12,878 nucleotides of DNA from JAVBOO01 sp031550435. GTDB lineage: Bacteria > Bacillota > Clostridia > Lachnospirales > WRAX01. A program made the position numbers and the translations under genes. Positions 1-6,913 of the stretch are shown in pieces. Position 1 is the stretch's first letter; each line of letters opens with the position of its first letter. Below the pieces are notes generated by a model. The model was given only the letters and a program-made list of their open reading frames with translations. It was not told the origin of the DNA and searched no databases. The DNA lies in the NCBI GenBank assembly GCA_031550435.1, contig JAVBOO010000025.1, positions 1 to 12,878 of the forward strand, read 5' to 3'.

Positions 1-63
1 TTTGACGCACATCCCGATGATTTCTGCTTTGTTACGTTCGCTCCGATTTAACATTTCTCTCAT
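1..63 (-). CDS. 5' end of an unidentified minus-strand gene (partial)
   Basis: Reading the minus strand from an ATG at 63 gives 21 open codons beginning MREMLNRSERNKAE and running off the left edge. A second in-frame ATG at 54 has an AGAGG about ten bases upstream and may be the better start. The next feature rightward is the promoter of a plus-strand tRNA, so a divergent gene is plausible. Too little protein is present to name a family, and a chance frame of this length is possible. Confidence 0.35.
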   Translation of the reverse strand, partial: MREMLNRSERNKAEIIGMCVK

Positions 64-154
64 GCCTCTATTCTTCCCAGAGGTATGAAATTTTCTTGCG
101 TTTGTTAGCTATACTGAAATTATCATAAGTTAGCAGCAAAAATCTAAAAAACAG

Positions 155-183
155 TTGACAACAAAGAGATTCTATATTAAAAT
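155..183 (+). promoter_or_regulatory. sigma-A promoter of the tRNA-Phe gene
   Basis: TTGACA at 155-160, a 17-base spacer and TAAAAT at 178-183 form a near-perfect sigma-A promoter. Transcription would start near 190, about 20 bases before the mature tRNA end. It is the only good promoter upstream of both the tRNA and bioY, so bioY may depend on readthrough of the terminator between them. Confidence 0.8.
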
Positions 184-210
184 GTAGTTCGTTGCCGATT
201 AAGGCAAGGA

Positions 211-283
211 GCCCAGATAGCTCAGCTGGTAGAGCAGTGGACTGAAAATCCACGTGTCGGCGGTCCGATTCCGTCTCTGGGCA
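211..283 (+). tRNA. tRNA-Phe (anticodon GAA)
   Basis: A full cloverleaf folds over 73 bases. Acceptor arms are 211-217 and 276-282 (GCCCAGA with TCTGGGC), with A283 as discriminator. The D stem is 220-223 with 232-235, the anticodon stem 237-241 with 249-253, and the T stem 259-263 with 271-275. The anticodon GAA lies at 244-246 in loop CTGAAAA. CCA is not encoded and must be added after transcription. One position is odd: the T loop reads TCCGATT, so the nearly universal U55 is C (base 265). All other invariant positions checked (G18, G19, G53, U54, C56, A58, C61) are normal. Confidence 0.95.
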
Positions 284-291
284 TAATTTTT

Positions 292-338
292 ATAACAGGC
301 AATATCGTTTTTATAACGGTACTGCCTGTTATTTTTAT
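292..338 (+). terminator. Rho-independent terminator between tRNA-Phe and bioY
   Basis: ATAACAGGCA (292-301) pairs perfectly with TGCCTGTTAT (323-332). The 21-base loop can form an inner CGTT/AACG stem, and a T-rich tail follows (TTTTTATT). It ends the tRNA transcript. Because bioY starts 19 bases later with no other visible promoter, it may also act as an attenuator. It does not resemble a BirA operator. Confidence 0.75.
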
Positions 339-356
339 TATGATTGGAGAACGCAG

Positions 357-887
357 ATGAATCGTAAAAAAATCGTATCGTTAGTAATGTGTGCGTTTTT
401 CACTGCCTTGACATGCGTACTTTCGCAGTTGGCGGTTCCCATAGGACCGGTACCGGTAAACTTGGCAACATTGTCCGTACTGTGTTCCGGTTTAATGCTC
501 GGCGCGAAAAAAGGGGCTCTGAGTCAGGCTGTTTATGTACTGCTCGGGGCGGCGGGAATACCCGTTTTCGCAATGTTCACCGGAGGCATGGGTATAGTTT
601 TTGGCCCCACGGGCGGATTCATTGCCGGCTACATAGCGGCGGCTTGGGTTTCCGGCTTTATAGCGCAAAAGAAAAGGGGCAGCCTAGCCAATCTCGTAGC
701 GGCAGCTTCTGCCGGTGCGGCTGCTTGCTTGCTTTTAGGTTCTTTATACTATGCATTTTCCTGCAACCGGCCTCTGTCTGAGACCTTACTCGTTTGCGTT
801 GTACCGTTTTTGCCCGGAGAGGCGCTAAAAATAGCTGTTGCGTCCGTAATAGCACACAGAACAAGAAATATATCTCAAAGACTGTAA
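357..887 (+). CDS. bioY: Biotin transporter BioY (S component of an ECF transporter)
   Basis: The 176-residue protein is almost entirely hydrophobic and consistent with the six-helix membrane fold of BioY, the biotin-binding S component of energy-coupling-factor transporters. The signature GIPVFAMFTGG lies at residues 67-77 and GPTGGFIAGY at 83-92, the most conserved stretch of the family; length is close to the usual 180-190. BioY works either alone or with shared EcfA, EcfA' and EcfT subunits, and no such genes are in this window. The start is an ATG with GGAG seven bases upstream (346-349). No biotin synthesis genes are adjacent, which hints at reliance on uptake but does not prove auxotrophy. 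Confidence 0.93.
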   Translation: MNRKKIVSLVMCAFFTALTCVLSQLAVPIGPVPVNLATLSVLCSGLMLGAKKGALSQAVYVLLGAAGIPVFAMFTGGMGIVFGPTGGFIAGYIAAAWVSGFIAQKKRGSLANLVAAASAGAAACLLLGSLYYAFSCNRPLSETLLVCVVPFLPGEALKIAVASVIAHRTRNISQRL

Positions 888-1193
888 GACCGCTACAGAG
901 CTGTTTACCCGGTATTCAGTATAATCTCACTTTATTTTAGGTAAAATCTACCGAATAATAATTAAGGTAAGAAGGCGGCCACGTCCATGTTACATGTTAT
1001 AAAATTGCTATAGGCTCGGCTGCGGCAAAGCGTTGCGGCTTTGTCACGGAGTCAGGTGACCGTCCGGAACTTGAATCAATCGAAAACCCCGAGGACAAAA
1101 GCATTATCATCAGAGTAAAACCCAAAGAGGATAAATAGCCCTTCAGCAAAGAAGGCGCGTATTCGGTTCTTCTAAATGATTTTTGAACTTTGC
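888..1193. other. Intergenic stretch with no confident gene
   Basis: After bioY there is no convincing terminator: only short imperfect pairings such as GGTA/TACC near 943-956. A TATAAT-like box occurs at 920-925 without a matching -35. The one coding-like stretch is the frame at 971-1138, listed separately. A minus-strand frame across about 1230-997 overlaps it and the promoter at 1194 and looks like chance. Confidence 0.4.
971..1138 (+). pseudogene. Possible decayed reading frame without a start codon
   Basis: One frame is open for 55 codons and ends at TAG 1136-1138. It has no ATG, GTG or TTG at a sensible place and is preceded immediately by a stop. Its C-terminal half has the charged composition of a real protein (for example AAAKRCGFVTESGD and IIIRVKPKEDK). 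An ATG at 987 sits in another frame that closes after eight codons; one added A in the run near 1006 would join it to the long frame. That pattern fits a gene broken by a one-base deletion. I do not recognise the family, and chance is possible. Confidence 0.3.
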
Positions 1194-1222
1194 TTGACAG
1201 TGTTGCAAGCGTATAGTATAAA
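1194..1222 (+). promoter_or_regulatory. Consensus sigma-A promoter upstream of the VOC gene
   Basis: TTGACA at 1194-1199 and TATAAA at 1217-1222 are separated by exactly 17 bases. Transcription should start near 1229, giving a ~230-nt untranslated leader before the VOC gene at 1460. No other start with a ribosome binding site was found between them. Confidence 0.75.
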
Positions 1223-1237
1223 TATAACAAGTTATAT
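1222..1237. promoter_or_regulatory. Operator-like palindrome at the transcription start
   Basis: ATATAAC (1222-1228) and GTTATAT (1231-1237) form a perfect 7-bp inverted repeat around AA, overlapping the end of the -10 box and the expected start point. A repressor bound there would block initiation. The 58-residue winged-helix protein encoded in the same unit is an obvious but untested candidate. Confidence 0.4.
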
Positions 1238-1459
1238 ATTAAATTCCGCTTTAACCGGCATAATGTAACCGCGTAAGTATTTATGCGGCGTTTATCTTCC
1301 GAGGTAATATTTACTGCGCGGACGGACTCCTCTCGAAAACCATTTACCGGCCAAACAGTCCGTTAACTTGTCGAAACATCTGTGTTTTATACACCGGCAC
1401 AAGCAAACGCGTGCCTGTGCAAATATTAAGAACGACCAATAAAACAAAGGAGAGTGTTT
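1238..1459 (+). other. Long 5' leader of the VOC gene with several hairpins
   Basis: This stretch holds no usable open frame. It can form CCGCGTAA/TTATGCGG (1269-1288, one G-U pair), ACGGACT/AGTCCGT (1322-1328 with 1357-1363) and GGCAC/GTGCC near 1394-1413. I see no match to a riboswitch class I know. The length and pairing suggest a structured leader, but the stems are short enough that this is only a suggestion. Confidence 0.35.
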
Positions 1460-1882
1460 ATGAATTTTTCATTGTTCATCAATTTCGACGGTGAATGCAA
1501 AGAAGCGACTGAGTTCTACGCAAAAGTGTTTAAATCAGAGGTTCGGGATGAAATGACCTACGAAACCATGCCGCCTGATCCGGGCTATACAATGCAGGAA
1601 GCGGACAAAAACAAAATCGCGTATTCATGCATACCGATTTACGGCTGCAACATCATGTTCTGCGATGTTCCTACCGGTATGCCGTTAATCAAGGGCAACA
1701 ATATCAGCCCGACCATCGGCACCGAGGACATGGATGAAATCAGAAAAATGTTCGACATGCTGAAAGAGGGCGGCGAAGTTGCTATGGAATTGCAGAAGAC
1801 ATTCTGGAGCGACCTGTACGGCATGGTTACCGACAAGTACGGAATAACATGGCAGCTCTCTCATAACAGCGGAAAATACTAG
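1460..1882 (+). CDS. VOC superfamily (PhnB-like glyoxalase fold) protein
   Basis: The 140-residue protein starts MNFSLFINFDGECKEA and carries EFYAKVF, typical of PhnB-like members of the vicinal oxygen chelate family. They fold as paired beta-alpha-beta-beta-beta units. The C-terminus has the usual FWSDLYGMVTDKYGITWQL pattern. The family includes metal enzymes and binding proteins, and the natural substrate of this subgroup is unknown, so no reaction is claimed. ATG 1460 is chosen because AAGGAGAG ends five bases before it; a GTG at 1454 lies inside that site. It is the first gene of a unit with the next two, under the promoter at 1194-1222. Confidence 0.88.
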   Translation: MNFSLFINFDGECKEATEFYAKVFKSEVRDEMTYETMPPDPGYTMQEADKNKIAYSCIPIYGCNIMFCDVPTGMPLIKGNNISPTIGTEDMDEIRKMFDMLKEGGEVAMELQKTFWSDLYGMVTDKYGITWQLSHNSGKY

Positions 1883-1944
1883 AGCAAACACCGAAGTTGT
1901 TACGAAAACCGCACACAAATTACCCGGAAACAGGAGACGATAGA

Positions 1945-2121
1945 ATGTCAAAAGAAAAAGTTTTTGAAACACTGAGTAATTCGGACAAGCCCTTAAAGGC
2001 TGTACAAATCTGCGAGTTAACAGGTCTTGAGCGCGCCGATGTGGACAAGGCGTTTAAAGAGTTGAAAAAAGAAGGCAGGATTGAGTCGCCTAAACCCTGC
2101 TTCTATACGGCGGTTAAATAA
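1945..2121 (+). CDS. Small winged-helix DNA-binding protein (58 residues)
   Basis: The product begins MSKEKVFETLSNSDKPLK. Helices are predicted near residues 3-11, 18-26 (AVQICELTGL) and 29-42 (RADVDKAFKELKKE), followed by a hairpin wing (RIESPKPCFYTAV). This is the layout of a minimal MarR/ArsR-like winged helix with no sensor domain. ATG 1945 has AGGAGA seven bases upstream; the frame is open back to 1897 but that start lacks such a site. It sits 62 bases after the VOC gene and two bases before the DUF6157 gene. It may regulate its own unit through the palindrome at 1222-1237, by inference only. Confidence 0.7.
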   Translation: MSKEKVFETLSNSDKPLKAVQICELTGLERADVDKAFKELKKEGRIESPKPCFYTAVK

Positions 2122-2123
2122 TC

Positions 2124-2525
2124 ATGAACCTGCATACAACAAACTATTTTAACACGTTTATTGAGGTTGCCGAGGACTGCCCGGCACCGGCTGGGGAGAT
2201 TCCGCCCGAAAAAGAGCCGAAAACATCCGCTCGCATTGAGTATGACATGATCTCGTCGAACCCTTATATGTATAGCTCGGATGATGTTTTATACGAGTCG
2301 AACGGAAAGCGCAGGGATATAAGACGCGAAGATTTTTTCTCCAAGGGTCAGCCTTGTTTTCGCTCATCAGCGCTCACAAAGCGCTACGGCTTCGGTGTAC
2401 ACTGTAACAATGAAGGGAAAATAGCAATATTCGCGGTAGACTCCGATGAATATAAACGCCTTGCGCACGACGAAGGCATAAAGCATGTGAAGGCGATGCG
2501 CTCAAGCAAAAAAGCAAAAGAGTGA
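2124..2525 (+). CDS. DUF6157 family protein
   Basis: The 133-residue protein matches my recollection of the DUF6157 pattern: an N-terminal NYFNTFIEVAEDCP, then GEIPPEKEPKTSARIEYDMI, NPYMYSSDDVLYE, and a middle REDFFSKGQPCFRSSALTKRYGFGVH. The tail is lysine-rich. There is no signal peptide or membrane segment, so it should be cytoplasmic. Function is unknown. The start lies two bases after the preceding stop and has no clear SD, so translation is probably coupled to the upstream gene. A strong terminator follows 15 bases after the stop. Confidence 0.8.
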   Translation: MNLHTTNYFNTFIEVAEDCPAPAGEIPPEKEPKTSARIEYDMISSNPYMYSSDDVLYESNGKRRDIRREDFFSKGQPCFRSSALTKRYGFGVHCNNEGKIAIFAVDSDEYKRLAHDEGIKHVKAMRSSKKAKE

Positions 2526-2540
2526 TTTTCAACGATACTT

Positions 2541-2575
2541 CCGCCGCAGGCAGGTTCCTGCGGCGGTTTTCGTTT
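2541..2575 (+). terminator. Strong Rho-independent terminator after the DUF6157 gene
   Basis: CCGCCGCAGG (2541-2550) and CCTGCGGCGG (2557-2566) make a perfect 10-bp GC-rich stem with a 6-base loop, followed by TTTTCGTTT. It closes the three-gene unit. Confidence 0.93.
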
Positions 2576-2640
2576 GCCGGCGGGCAAAATCCGGACATTC
2601 CGCGAAGACCGCAAACTTTTTCTGCGTTATTGCGAGGGTA

Positions 2641-2680
2641 CAATAAAATATAACTGACTATATTTTATTGACGAAGTAAT
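2641..2680. repeat. Palindromic repeat, copy 1, upstream of guaB
   Basis: CAATAAAATATA (2641-2652) and TATATTTTATTG (2659-2670) form a perfect 12-bp inverted repeat around ACTGAC. The right arm plus the bases to 2680 match 12321-12343 at 21 of 23 positions; the mismatches are at 2671 and 2675. The element ends eight bases before the guaB -35 box. It could be an operator, a small dispersed repeat, or both. Confidence 0.6.
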
Positions 2681-2687
2681 ATAACTG

Positions 2688-2716
2688 TTGAAAAACAAAA
2701 AGCACTAATGTATAAT
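2688..2716 (+). promoter_or_regulatory. sigma-A promoter of guaB
   Basis: TTGAAA at 2688-2693, a 17-base spacer and a perfect TATAAT at 2711-2716. Transcription would start near 2723, leaving an ~87-nt leader. The leader contains a short GCCG/CGGC hairpin but no purine-riboswitch core that I can recognise. Confidence 0.85.
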
Positions 2717-2809
2717 TGTAAAAATGCCCGTATGTTACCCGCCCGGTGGCCGCAAAACGGCGATAATACCGTGTATGCGCCGTGCAAAGCGAAAGGAGCT
2801 TTACTATAA

Positions 2810-4264
2810 ATGAAAAAAGTGATTAGAGAAGGTTTGACATTCGACGACGTTTTACTCGTGCCCGCAAAATCGGAGGTATTGCCGAAGGATACGGACGTTA
2901 CCACACGTTTGGCAAAGGATATAATTCTTAACGCCCCGTTTGCGAGCGCCGCAATGGACACCGTTACCGAATCGCGCATGGCGATTGCTATGGCGAGGCA
3001 GGGCGGAATCGGTATTATACACAAAAATCTTTCGATACAGGAACAGGCCGGAGAGGTCGATAAAGTTAAGCGTTCGGAACACGGAGTTATCACCGATCCG
3101 TTTTTTCTGTCGCCAAACCATTTTGTGTACGAAGCCGACGAACTTATGTCGAAATATCATATTTCAGGTGTGCCAATTACCGAAAACGGCAAGCTTGTCG
3201 GCATTATAACAAACAGAGACCTGCGTTTCGAAACTAATCATAACAAGCATATTTACGAGATCATGACAAAGGAGCGTCTTATAACCGCCCCGGAGGGAAC
3301 GACACTCGAAGAAGCGAAAAACATACTCATAAGCTCAAAGGTTGAGAAACTTCCGATAGTTGACTCTAAAAATTACCTTAAAGGGCTTATTACCATAAAA
3401 GACATAGAAAAGTCCATTAAATACCCTAATTCCGCTAAAGATAAGCATGGCAGGCTTCTTGTCGGCGCGGCTGTCGGCGCGGGAGCCGATATGCTTGACA
3501 GAGTTGACGCGCTTGTGAAGGCTAAATGCGACGTTATTGCGCTTGACAGTGCCCACGGTCACTCAAGAGGCATACTCGACGCGGTTTCCGCAATCCGCGC
3601 GGCTTACCCCGAGGTATGCATAATGGCAGGAAACGTCGCAACCGCGGAAGGCACCTTGGCTTTGATAAAGGCCGGAGCCGACTGTGTAAAAGTCGGAATC
3701 GGACCGGGCTCTATATGTACAACCAGAGTCGTTGCCGGCGTTGGCGTTCCTCAGTTCACGGCAATTGCCGATTGCGCCGAAGCTGCCGCAGCCTATGATA
3801 TACCGATCATTGCCGACGGCGGCATCAAGTATTCCGGAGACGTTACAAAAGCTCTGGCGGCGGGAGCAAGCGTAGTCATGATAGGCAGCCTTTTCGCCGG
3901 CTGCGACGAAAGCCCCAGCGATACCGAATTGTTCTCGGGCAGAAAATATAAAGTTTACAGAGGCATGGGTTCGCTCGGAGCTATGGAAAAAGGCAGCAAG
4001 GATCGTTATTTCCAGGAAGAGGCCAAAAAATTCGTTCCGGAAGGAATTGAAGGCCGCGTAGCGTACAAAGGCCCCCTCTCCGATACGGTCTATCAGTTTA
4101 TCGGCGGCCTGAGAGCCGGCATGGGCTACTGCGGAGCCTTAACGATTAAAGACTTGCAGGAAAAGAGCGAATTTGTGAAAATAACATCGGCAGGACTGAA
4201 AGAAAGCCATGTGCATGACGTTCAGCTCACAAAAGAGGCGCCGAATTACAGTGTCGAACACTAA
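2810..4264 (+). CDS. guaB: Inosine-5'-monophosphate dehydrogenase
   Basis: This 484-residue enzyme oxidises IMP to XMP with NAD+, the committed step to GMP. The N-terminus (GLTFDDVLLVPAKS) is typical. Two CBS domains span roughly residues 95-145 and 155-205, inserted in the TIM barrel, with barrel signatures LDSAHGHS (246-253) and GNVATAEG near 274-281. The catalytic loop GPGSICTTR places the nucleophile at Cys303, and the mobile flap has Arg399-Tyr400 in GSKDRYFQ. Length and all key residues are normal, so it should be active. AGGAG lies 11 bases before the ATG, slightly long spacing. It is transcribed from its own promoter; tmk downstream has a separate one. Confidence 0.97.
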   Translation: MKKVIREGLTFDDVLLVPAKSEVLPKDTDVTTRLAKDIILNAPFASAAMDTVTESRMAIAMARQGGIGIIHKNLSIQEQAGEVDKVKRSEHGVITDPFFLSPNHFVYEADELMSKYHISGVPITENGKLVGIITNRDLRFETNHNKHIYEIMTKERLITAPEGTTLEEAKNILISSKVEKLPIVDSKNYLKGLITIKDIEKSIKYPNSAKDKHGRLLVGAAVGAGADMLDRVDALVKAKCDVIALDSAHGHSRGILDAVSAIRAAYPEVCIMAGNVATAEGTLALIKAGADCVKVGIGPGSICTTRVVAGVGVPQFTAIADCAEAAAAYDIPIIADGGIKYSGDVTKALAAGASVVMIGSLFAGCDESPSDTELFSGRKYKVYRGMGSLGAMEKGSKDRYFQEEAKKFVPEGIEGRVAYKGPLSDTVYQFIGGLRAGMGYCGALTIKDLQEKSEFVKITSAGLKESHVHDVQLTKEAPNYSVEH

Positions 4265-4277
4265 TTTGACCGGAAAC

Positions 4278-4306
4278 TTGCAGTTGCATGATTTATCCGG
4301 TATAAT
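4278..4306 (+). promoter_or_regulatory. sigma-A promoter of tmk-darA
   Basis: TTGCAG at 4278-4283, a 17-base spacer and TATAAT at 4301-4306. An inverted repeat ACCGGA/TCCGGT (4269-4274 and 4296-4301) brackets the spacer. It could be a weak guaB terminator stem or an operator, but there is no T-run after it. Confidence 0.75.
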
Positions 4307-4338
4307 GCAGTAAAAGACGTTTAACTCAGAGGTATAAT

Positions 4339-5010
4339 ATGCCGGGCTTGTTCATAACATTTGAAGGAATCGACGGATCAGGCAAGTCTCTTCAGGTCAG
4401 AATGCTTGAAGACAGTCTTACAAACGAAGGTATAAGTTTTATAGTATGCAGAGAGCCCGGTTCCACCGATATTTCGGAAAAAATCAGACATATTATACTT
4501 GACAGAGAGAATGCGGAAATGTCACCGGTTACCGAAGCATACCTGTATGCGGCTTCAAGGGCACAGCTGGTTTACGAACGTATTAAGCCTGCGCTGGAGG
4601 GCGGTATAACGGTTATTTGCGACAGATTTCTTGATTCGAGTATTGTCTACCAAGGCATGGCAAGAGGTTTGGGCGAGCGTGAAATCAGCGAGCTTAACCG
4701 TTATGCGGTTTCCGGGCTTGCTCCCGACTTGACTGTATTTTTGGACATTGACCCCACGATTTCTCTTGGCAGAAAGAAAAAGGATTCTGCCCCGGACAGG
4801 CTCGAAAGCGAAAAAACAGAGTTTCACAAGAAGGTGCGAGAGGGCTATAAAAAGCTTGCATCGGAACGGAAGGACAGCTCACTTTTTATCGACGCGACTC
4901 TTCCGCCCGGCGTTATCCATAAACAAATAATGCAAAGATTAATGGACCCGGCACTTAAAAATAAGCATGTTAAATTCAACGATTCGGCTAATTTTGAAAG
5001 GAGGCAATAA
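4339..5010 (+). CDS. tmk: Thymidylate kinase
   Basis: The enzyme phosphorylates dTMP to dTDP with ATP. The P-loop GIDGSGKS is at residues 10-17, the dTMP-contacting REPG at 38-41, SRAQ at 73-76 and DRF at 95-97. The LID region (RKKKDSAPDRLE) spans about 146-157. At 223 residues it is slightly longer than the usual 205-215; the extra length is a charged C-terminal tail. The start is ATG 4339 with AGAGG six bases upstream. Its stop is one base before the darA ATG, so the two are co-transcribed. In many Bacillota the order is tmk, darA, yaaR, holB; holB is absent here. Confidence 0.96.
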   Translation: MPGLFITFEGIDGSGKSLQVRMLEDSLTNEGISFIVCREPGSTDISEKIRHIILDRENAEMSPVTEAYLYAASRAQLVYERIKPALEGGITVICDRFLDSSIVYQGMARGLGEREISELNRYAVSGLAPDLTVFLDIDPTISLGRKKKDSAPDRLESEKTEFHKKVREGYKKLASERKDSSLFIDATLPPGVIHKQIMQRLMDPALKNKHVKFNDSANFERRQ

Positions 5011-5011
5011 C

Positions 5012-5341
5012 ATGAAACTGATAATGGCTATTATTCATGATGAGGATGCGTTTCACCTTATTGATTTGTTGAGCGAGAGCGGATACAGCGTAACAAAGCT
5101 TGCAACGACCGGTGGTTTCCTCAGAGCGGGAAACACAACGATTATATGCGGTGTACAGGATGATAAAGTTGAGGAGCTGCTCAACATAATCGAAAAGAAC
5201 TGCCGTTCCAGAAAACAAATTACCTCTGTCAACACGGCGCACATCAACGCTACCGAAAACTACGTGCCCTATCCTATAGAGGTTACTGTCGGCGGAGCTA
5301 CAATTTTTGTGCTTAACGTTCAAGATTTTAAAAGAGTTTAA
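5012..5341 (+). CDS. darA: Cyclic-di-AMP receptor DarA (PstA, YaaQ)
   Basis: The 109-residue product (MKLIMAIIHDEDAFHLID) has exactly the length usual for DarA, a trimeric PII-like protein that binds cyclic di-AMP. The characteristic TKLATTGGFLRAGNTT is present around residues 26-41, and VPYPIEVTVGGATIFVLNV forms the C-terminal strands. Its downstream partner is not firmly established in the literature I know. Start ATG 5012 has AAGGAGG seven bases upstream; an earlier in-frame start at 4967 lies inside tmk and has no site. A terminator follows directly, so the tmk-darA message ends here. Confidence 0.95.
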   Translation: MKLIMAIIHDEDAFHLIDLLSESGYSVTKLATTGGFLRAGNTTIICGVQDDKVEELLNIIEKNCRSRKQITSVNTAHINATENYVPYPIEVTVGGATIFVLNVQDFKRV

Positions 5342-5350
5342 CTCTAGCAA

Positions 5351-5379
5351 TATGGGGGCGTCAGCCCCCATATTTTTTT
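5351..5379 (+). terminator. Rho-independent terminator after darA
   Basis: TATGGGGGC (5351-5359) pairs perfectly with GCCCCCATA (5364-5372) around a GTCA loop, followed by seven T residues. A textbook terminator that separates tmk-darA from yaaR. Confidence 0.95.
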
Positions 5380-5461
5380 GCAATCGGCTTTATAAGTCCC
5401 GGGTTTTAACCGATAAATAATTAACGCAGTAATGAGTATAATAGATAGCGGTGTTGTTATT

Positions 5462-5902
5462 ATGGAAATGAGGATAAGCCCGGCAGAAACGGCGCCTATA
5501 TCACAGCTACAAGAAACGCGGCCCAAGGAGGTCTCCGACGAGTTCGGCTTTACGCTCAGGCGGCTCGGCGAAGACGGTCTTGCCGAGCGCCTCAACGGAT
5601 TGATCGAAGAGATCACCGTGCAGGGAAAGCGTCTTGCAGACCACATGGATATCAAAGACATGAAGCGCTATCGTTCGCTTGTCGGCGATTTTATGAACGA
5701 AGTCGTGACAAACTCCCATAAATTCAACCGAGAAAACTTCCTGGACAGGCGCGGCCGCCACAGAGTTTACGGTATAGTGAAACTTGTGAATAAAGATTTG
5801 GACGCCCTCGCACAGGAGCTGCTGAAAAAAGAGAAAGATCACCTCAAAATACTCGAAAAGACCGACGAGATTAAAGGCTTGCTTCTCGATCTTACAATTT
5901 AG
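5462..5902 (+). CDS. yaaR: YaaR family protein (DUF327)
   Basis: A mostly alpha-helical, charged protein without membrane segments. The core has the YaaR pattern: LVGDFMNEVVTNSHKFNRENFLDRRGRHRVYGIVKLVNKDL, here split only for description, then a coiled-coil-like C-terminus (LAQELLKKEKDHLKILEKTDEI). Function is unknown. The genomic place after tmk-darA is the conserved one and supports the call. The start is uncertain: ATG 5432, 5462 and 5468 are all in frame and none has a good SD. A start at 5462 or 5468 gives 144-146 residues, the usual length. A TATAAT at 5437-5442 lacks a clear -35. Confidence 0.85.
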   Translation: MEMRISPAETAPISQLQETRPKEVSDEFGFTLRRLGEDGLAERLNGLIEEITVQGKRLADHMDIKDMKRYRSLVGDFMNEVVTNSHKFNRENFLDRRGRHRVYGIVKLVNKDLDALAQELLKKEKDHLKILEKTDEIKGLLLDLTI

Positions 5903-5935
5903 CGGCATTGAGTAAAACGAGTTTTTCGGCTTTTG

Positions 5936-6913
5936 CTATAAAAACAGCGACATAAAATCGTTTTTGGTTAAATTGTTAAAATAGTACGATATCTCCGCAT
6001 TTTCCAGAGCTCTTTCTACGGCCTCGGGAGAATGCGGTATTTTATTCAGCAGCTTCTCAATATCCGAAACAGGGCCGGTACCGAAAAAATCGCCGAAAAT
6101 GCGGCAGTTTTCGAAAAATCCGCTCTTCACGTTAGCGACGAAGTTAATGTTTCCGCAGCCTTCAAATCTTTTGCTTACCGAAAAATCGTAATCCGGCGAA
6201 GCACCGTATATCCAGTCGCTCGATGCGTATTTTTCGTCGCGTAGCTTCGAGATATCGCGGATTTCCCGGTCGGTAAATGTTGAGAGGCTTTCGCAGCCGT
6301 ATTCGTTCATGACATAGCTTCTCAGCGCCGACCAAAATTCCTGTATGCTCTTTTTTGTGTATTCGCTTATATTTGCCACTCTGCTTTTTACCGATGCGAC
6401 ACTGTTCGACTTCAGTTTTTCTTCCGAAACGTTAAGGCAGCTGCCGATAAAATCCAAATCCGAGTCAAAAAGCAGTGTACCGTGGTGCAGTACCCTTCCC
6501 CCCAGAACAAACTGGGCGTTGCCGGAAATTTTTCTGCCTTGTATGGCGATGTCGTTTCTGCCCTGGTTTTCGGCATGTATGCCCATGTCCGCGAGCGCGC
6601 CTATTACCGGTCTCGTAAACTTTGTGAAATCGTAGGCGTTTTTGTCGGTATCGGCAACAAATGTAAAACAGATGTTCCCCAAGTCGTGATAGACGGCTCC
6701 TCCGCCTGTCATCCTGCGGGAAATATTAACCTGCTTTTCCCTCGCGAATTCAATATTTATCTCGCTGTAGGGGTTCTGATTTTTTCCTATTACTATCGTA
6801 TTGTCGTTTTGCCACAGTCTGAATATCGTTTCCGGGTCTTTTCTCATAAAAAGGTATTCTTCTGCGGCAAGATTAAAGTATGGGTCAGTGCAATCGTATT
6901 CTATAAATCTCAT
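5936..6913 (-). CDS. lplA: Lipoate-protein ligase A
   Basis: The 325-residue enzyme activates lipoate with ATP and attaches it to lysines of lipoyl domains such as GcvH or dehydrogenase E2. The catalytic domain shows RRMTGGGAVYHD at residues 66-77, GRNDIAIQGRKISG with the likely essential Lys128, and HHGTLLF at 143-149. The region beyond about 245 corresponds to the C-terminal accessory domain used in lipoyl-AMP formation. ATG 6913 has AAGGAG five bases upstream. The frame stays open to 7057 but earlier starts lack such a site. It converges with yaaR, leaving 33 bases between. No lipoate-using complex is in view. Confidence 0.95.
   Translation of the reverse strand: MRFIEYDCTDPYFNLAAEEYLFMRKDPETIFRLWQNDNTIVIGKNQNPYSEINIEFAREKQVNISRRMTGGGAVYHDLGNICFTFVADTDKNAYDFTKFTRPVIGALADMGIHAENQGRNDIAIQGRKISGNAQFVLGGRVLHHGTLLFDSDLDFIGSCLNVSEEKLKSNSVASVKSRVANISEYTKKSIQEFWSALRSYVMNEYGCESLSTFTDREIRDISKLRDEKYASSDWIYGASPDYDFSVSKRFEGCGNINFVANVKSGFFENCRIFGDFFGTGPVSDIEKLLNKIPHSPEAVERALENAEISYYFNNLTKNDFMSLFL

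Noticed and set aside
292..332. BirA operator before bioY
   Set aside because: The inverted repeat differs from the BirA pattern and is followed by a T-rich tail, so a terminator explains it better.
2723..2809. Purine riboswitch in the guaB leader
   Set aside because: The conserved core and pairing of the known purine class are not present.
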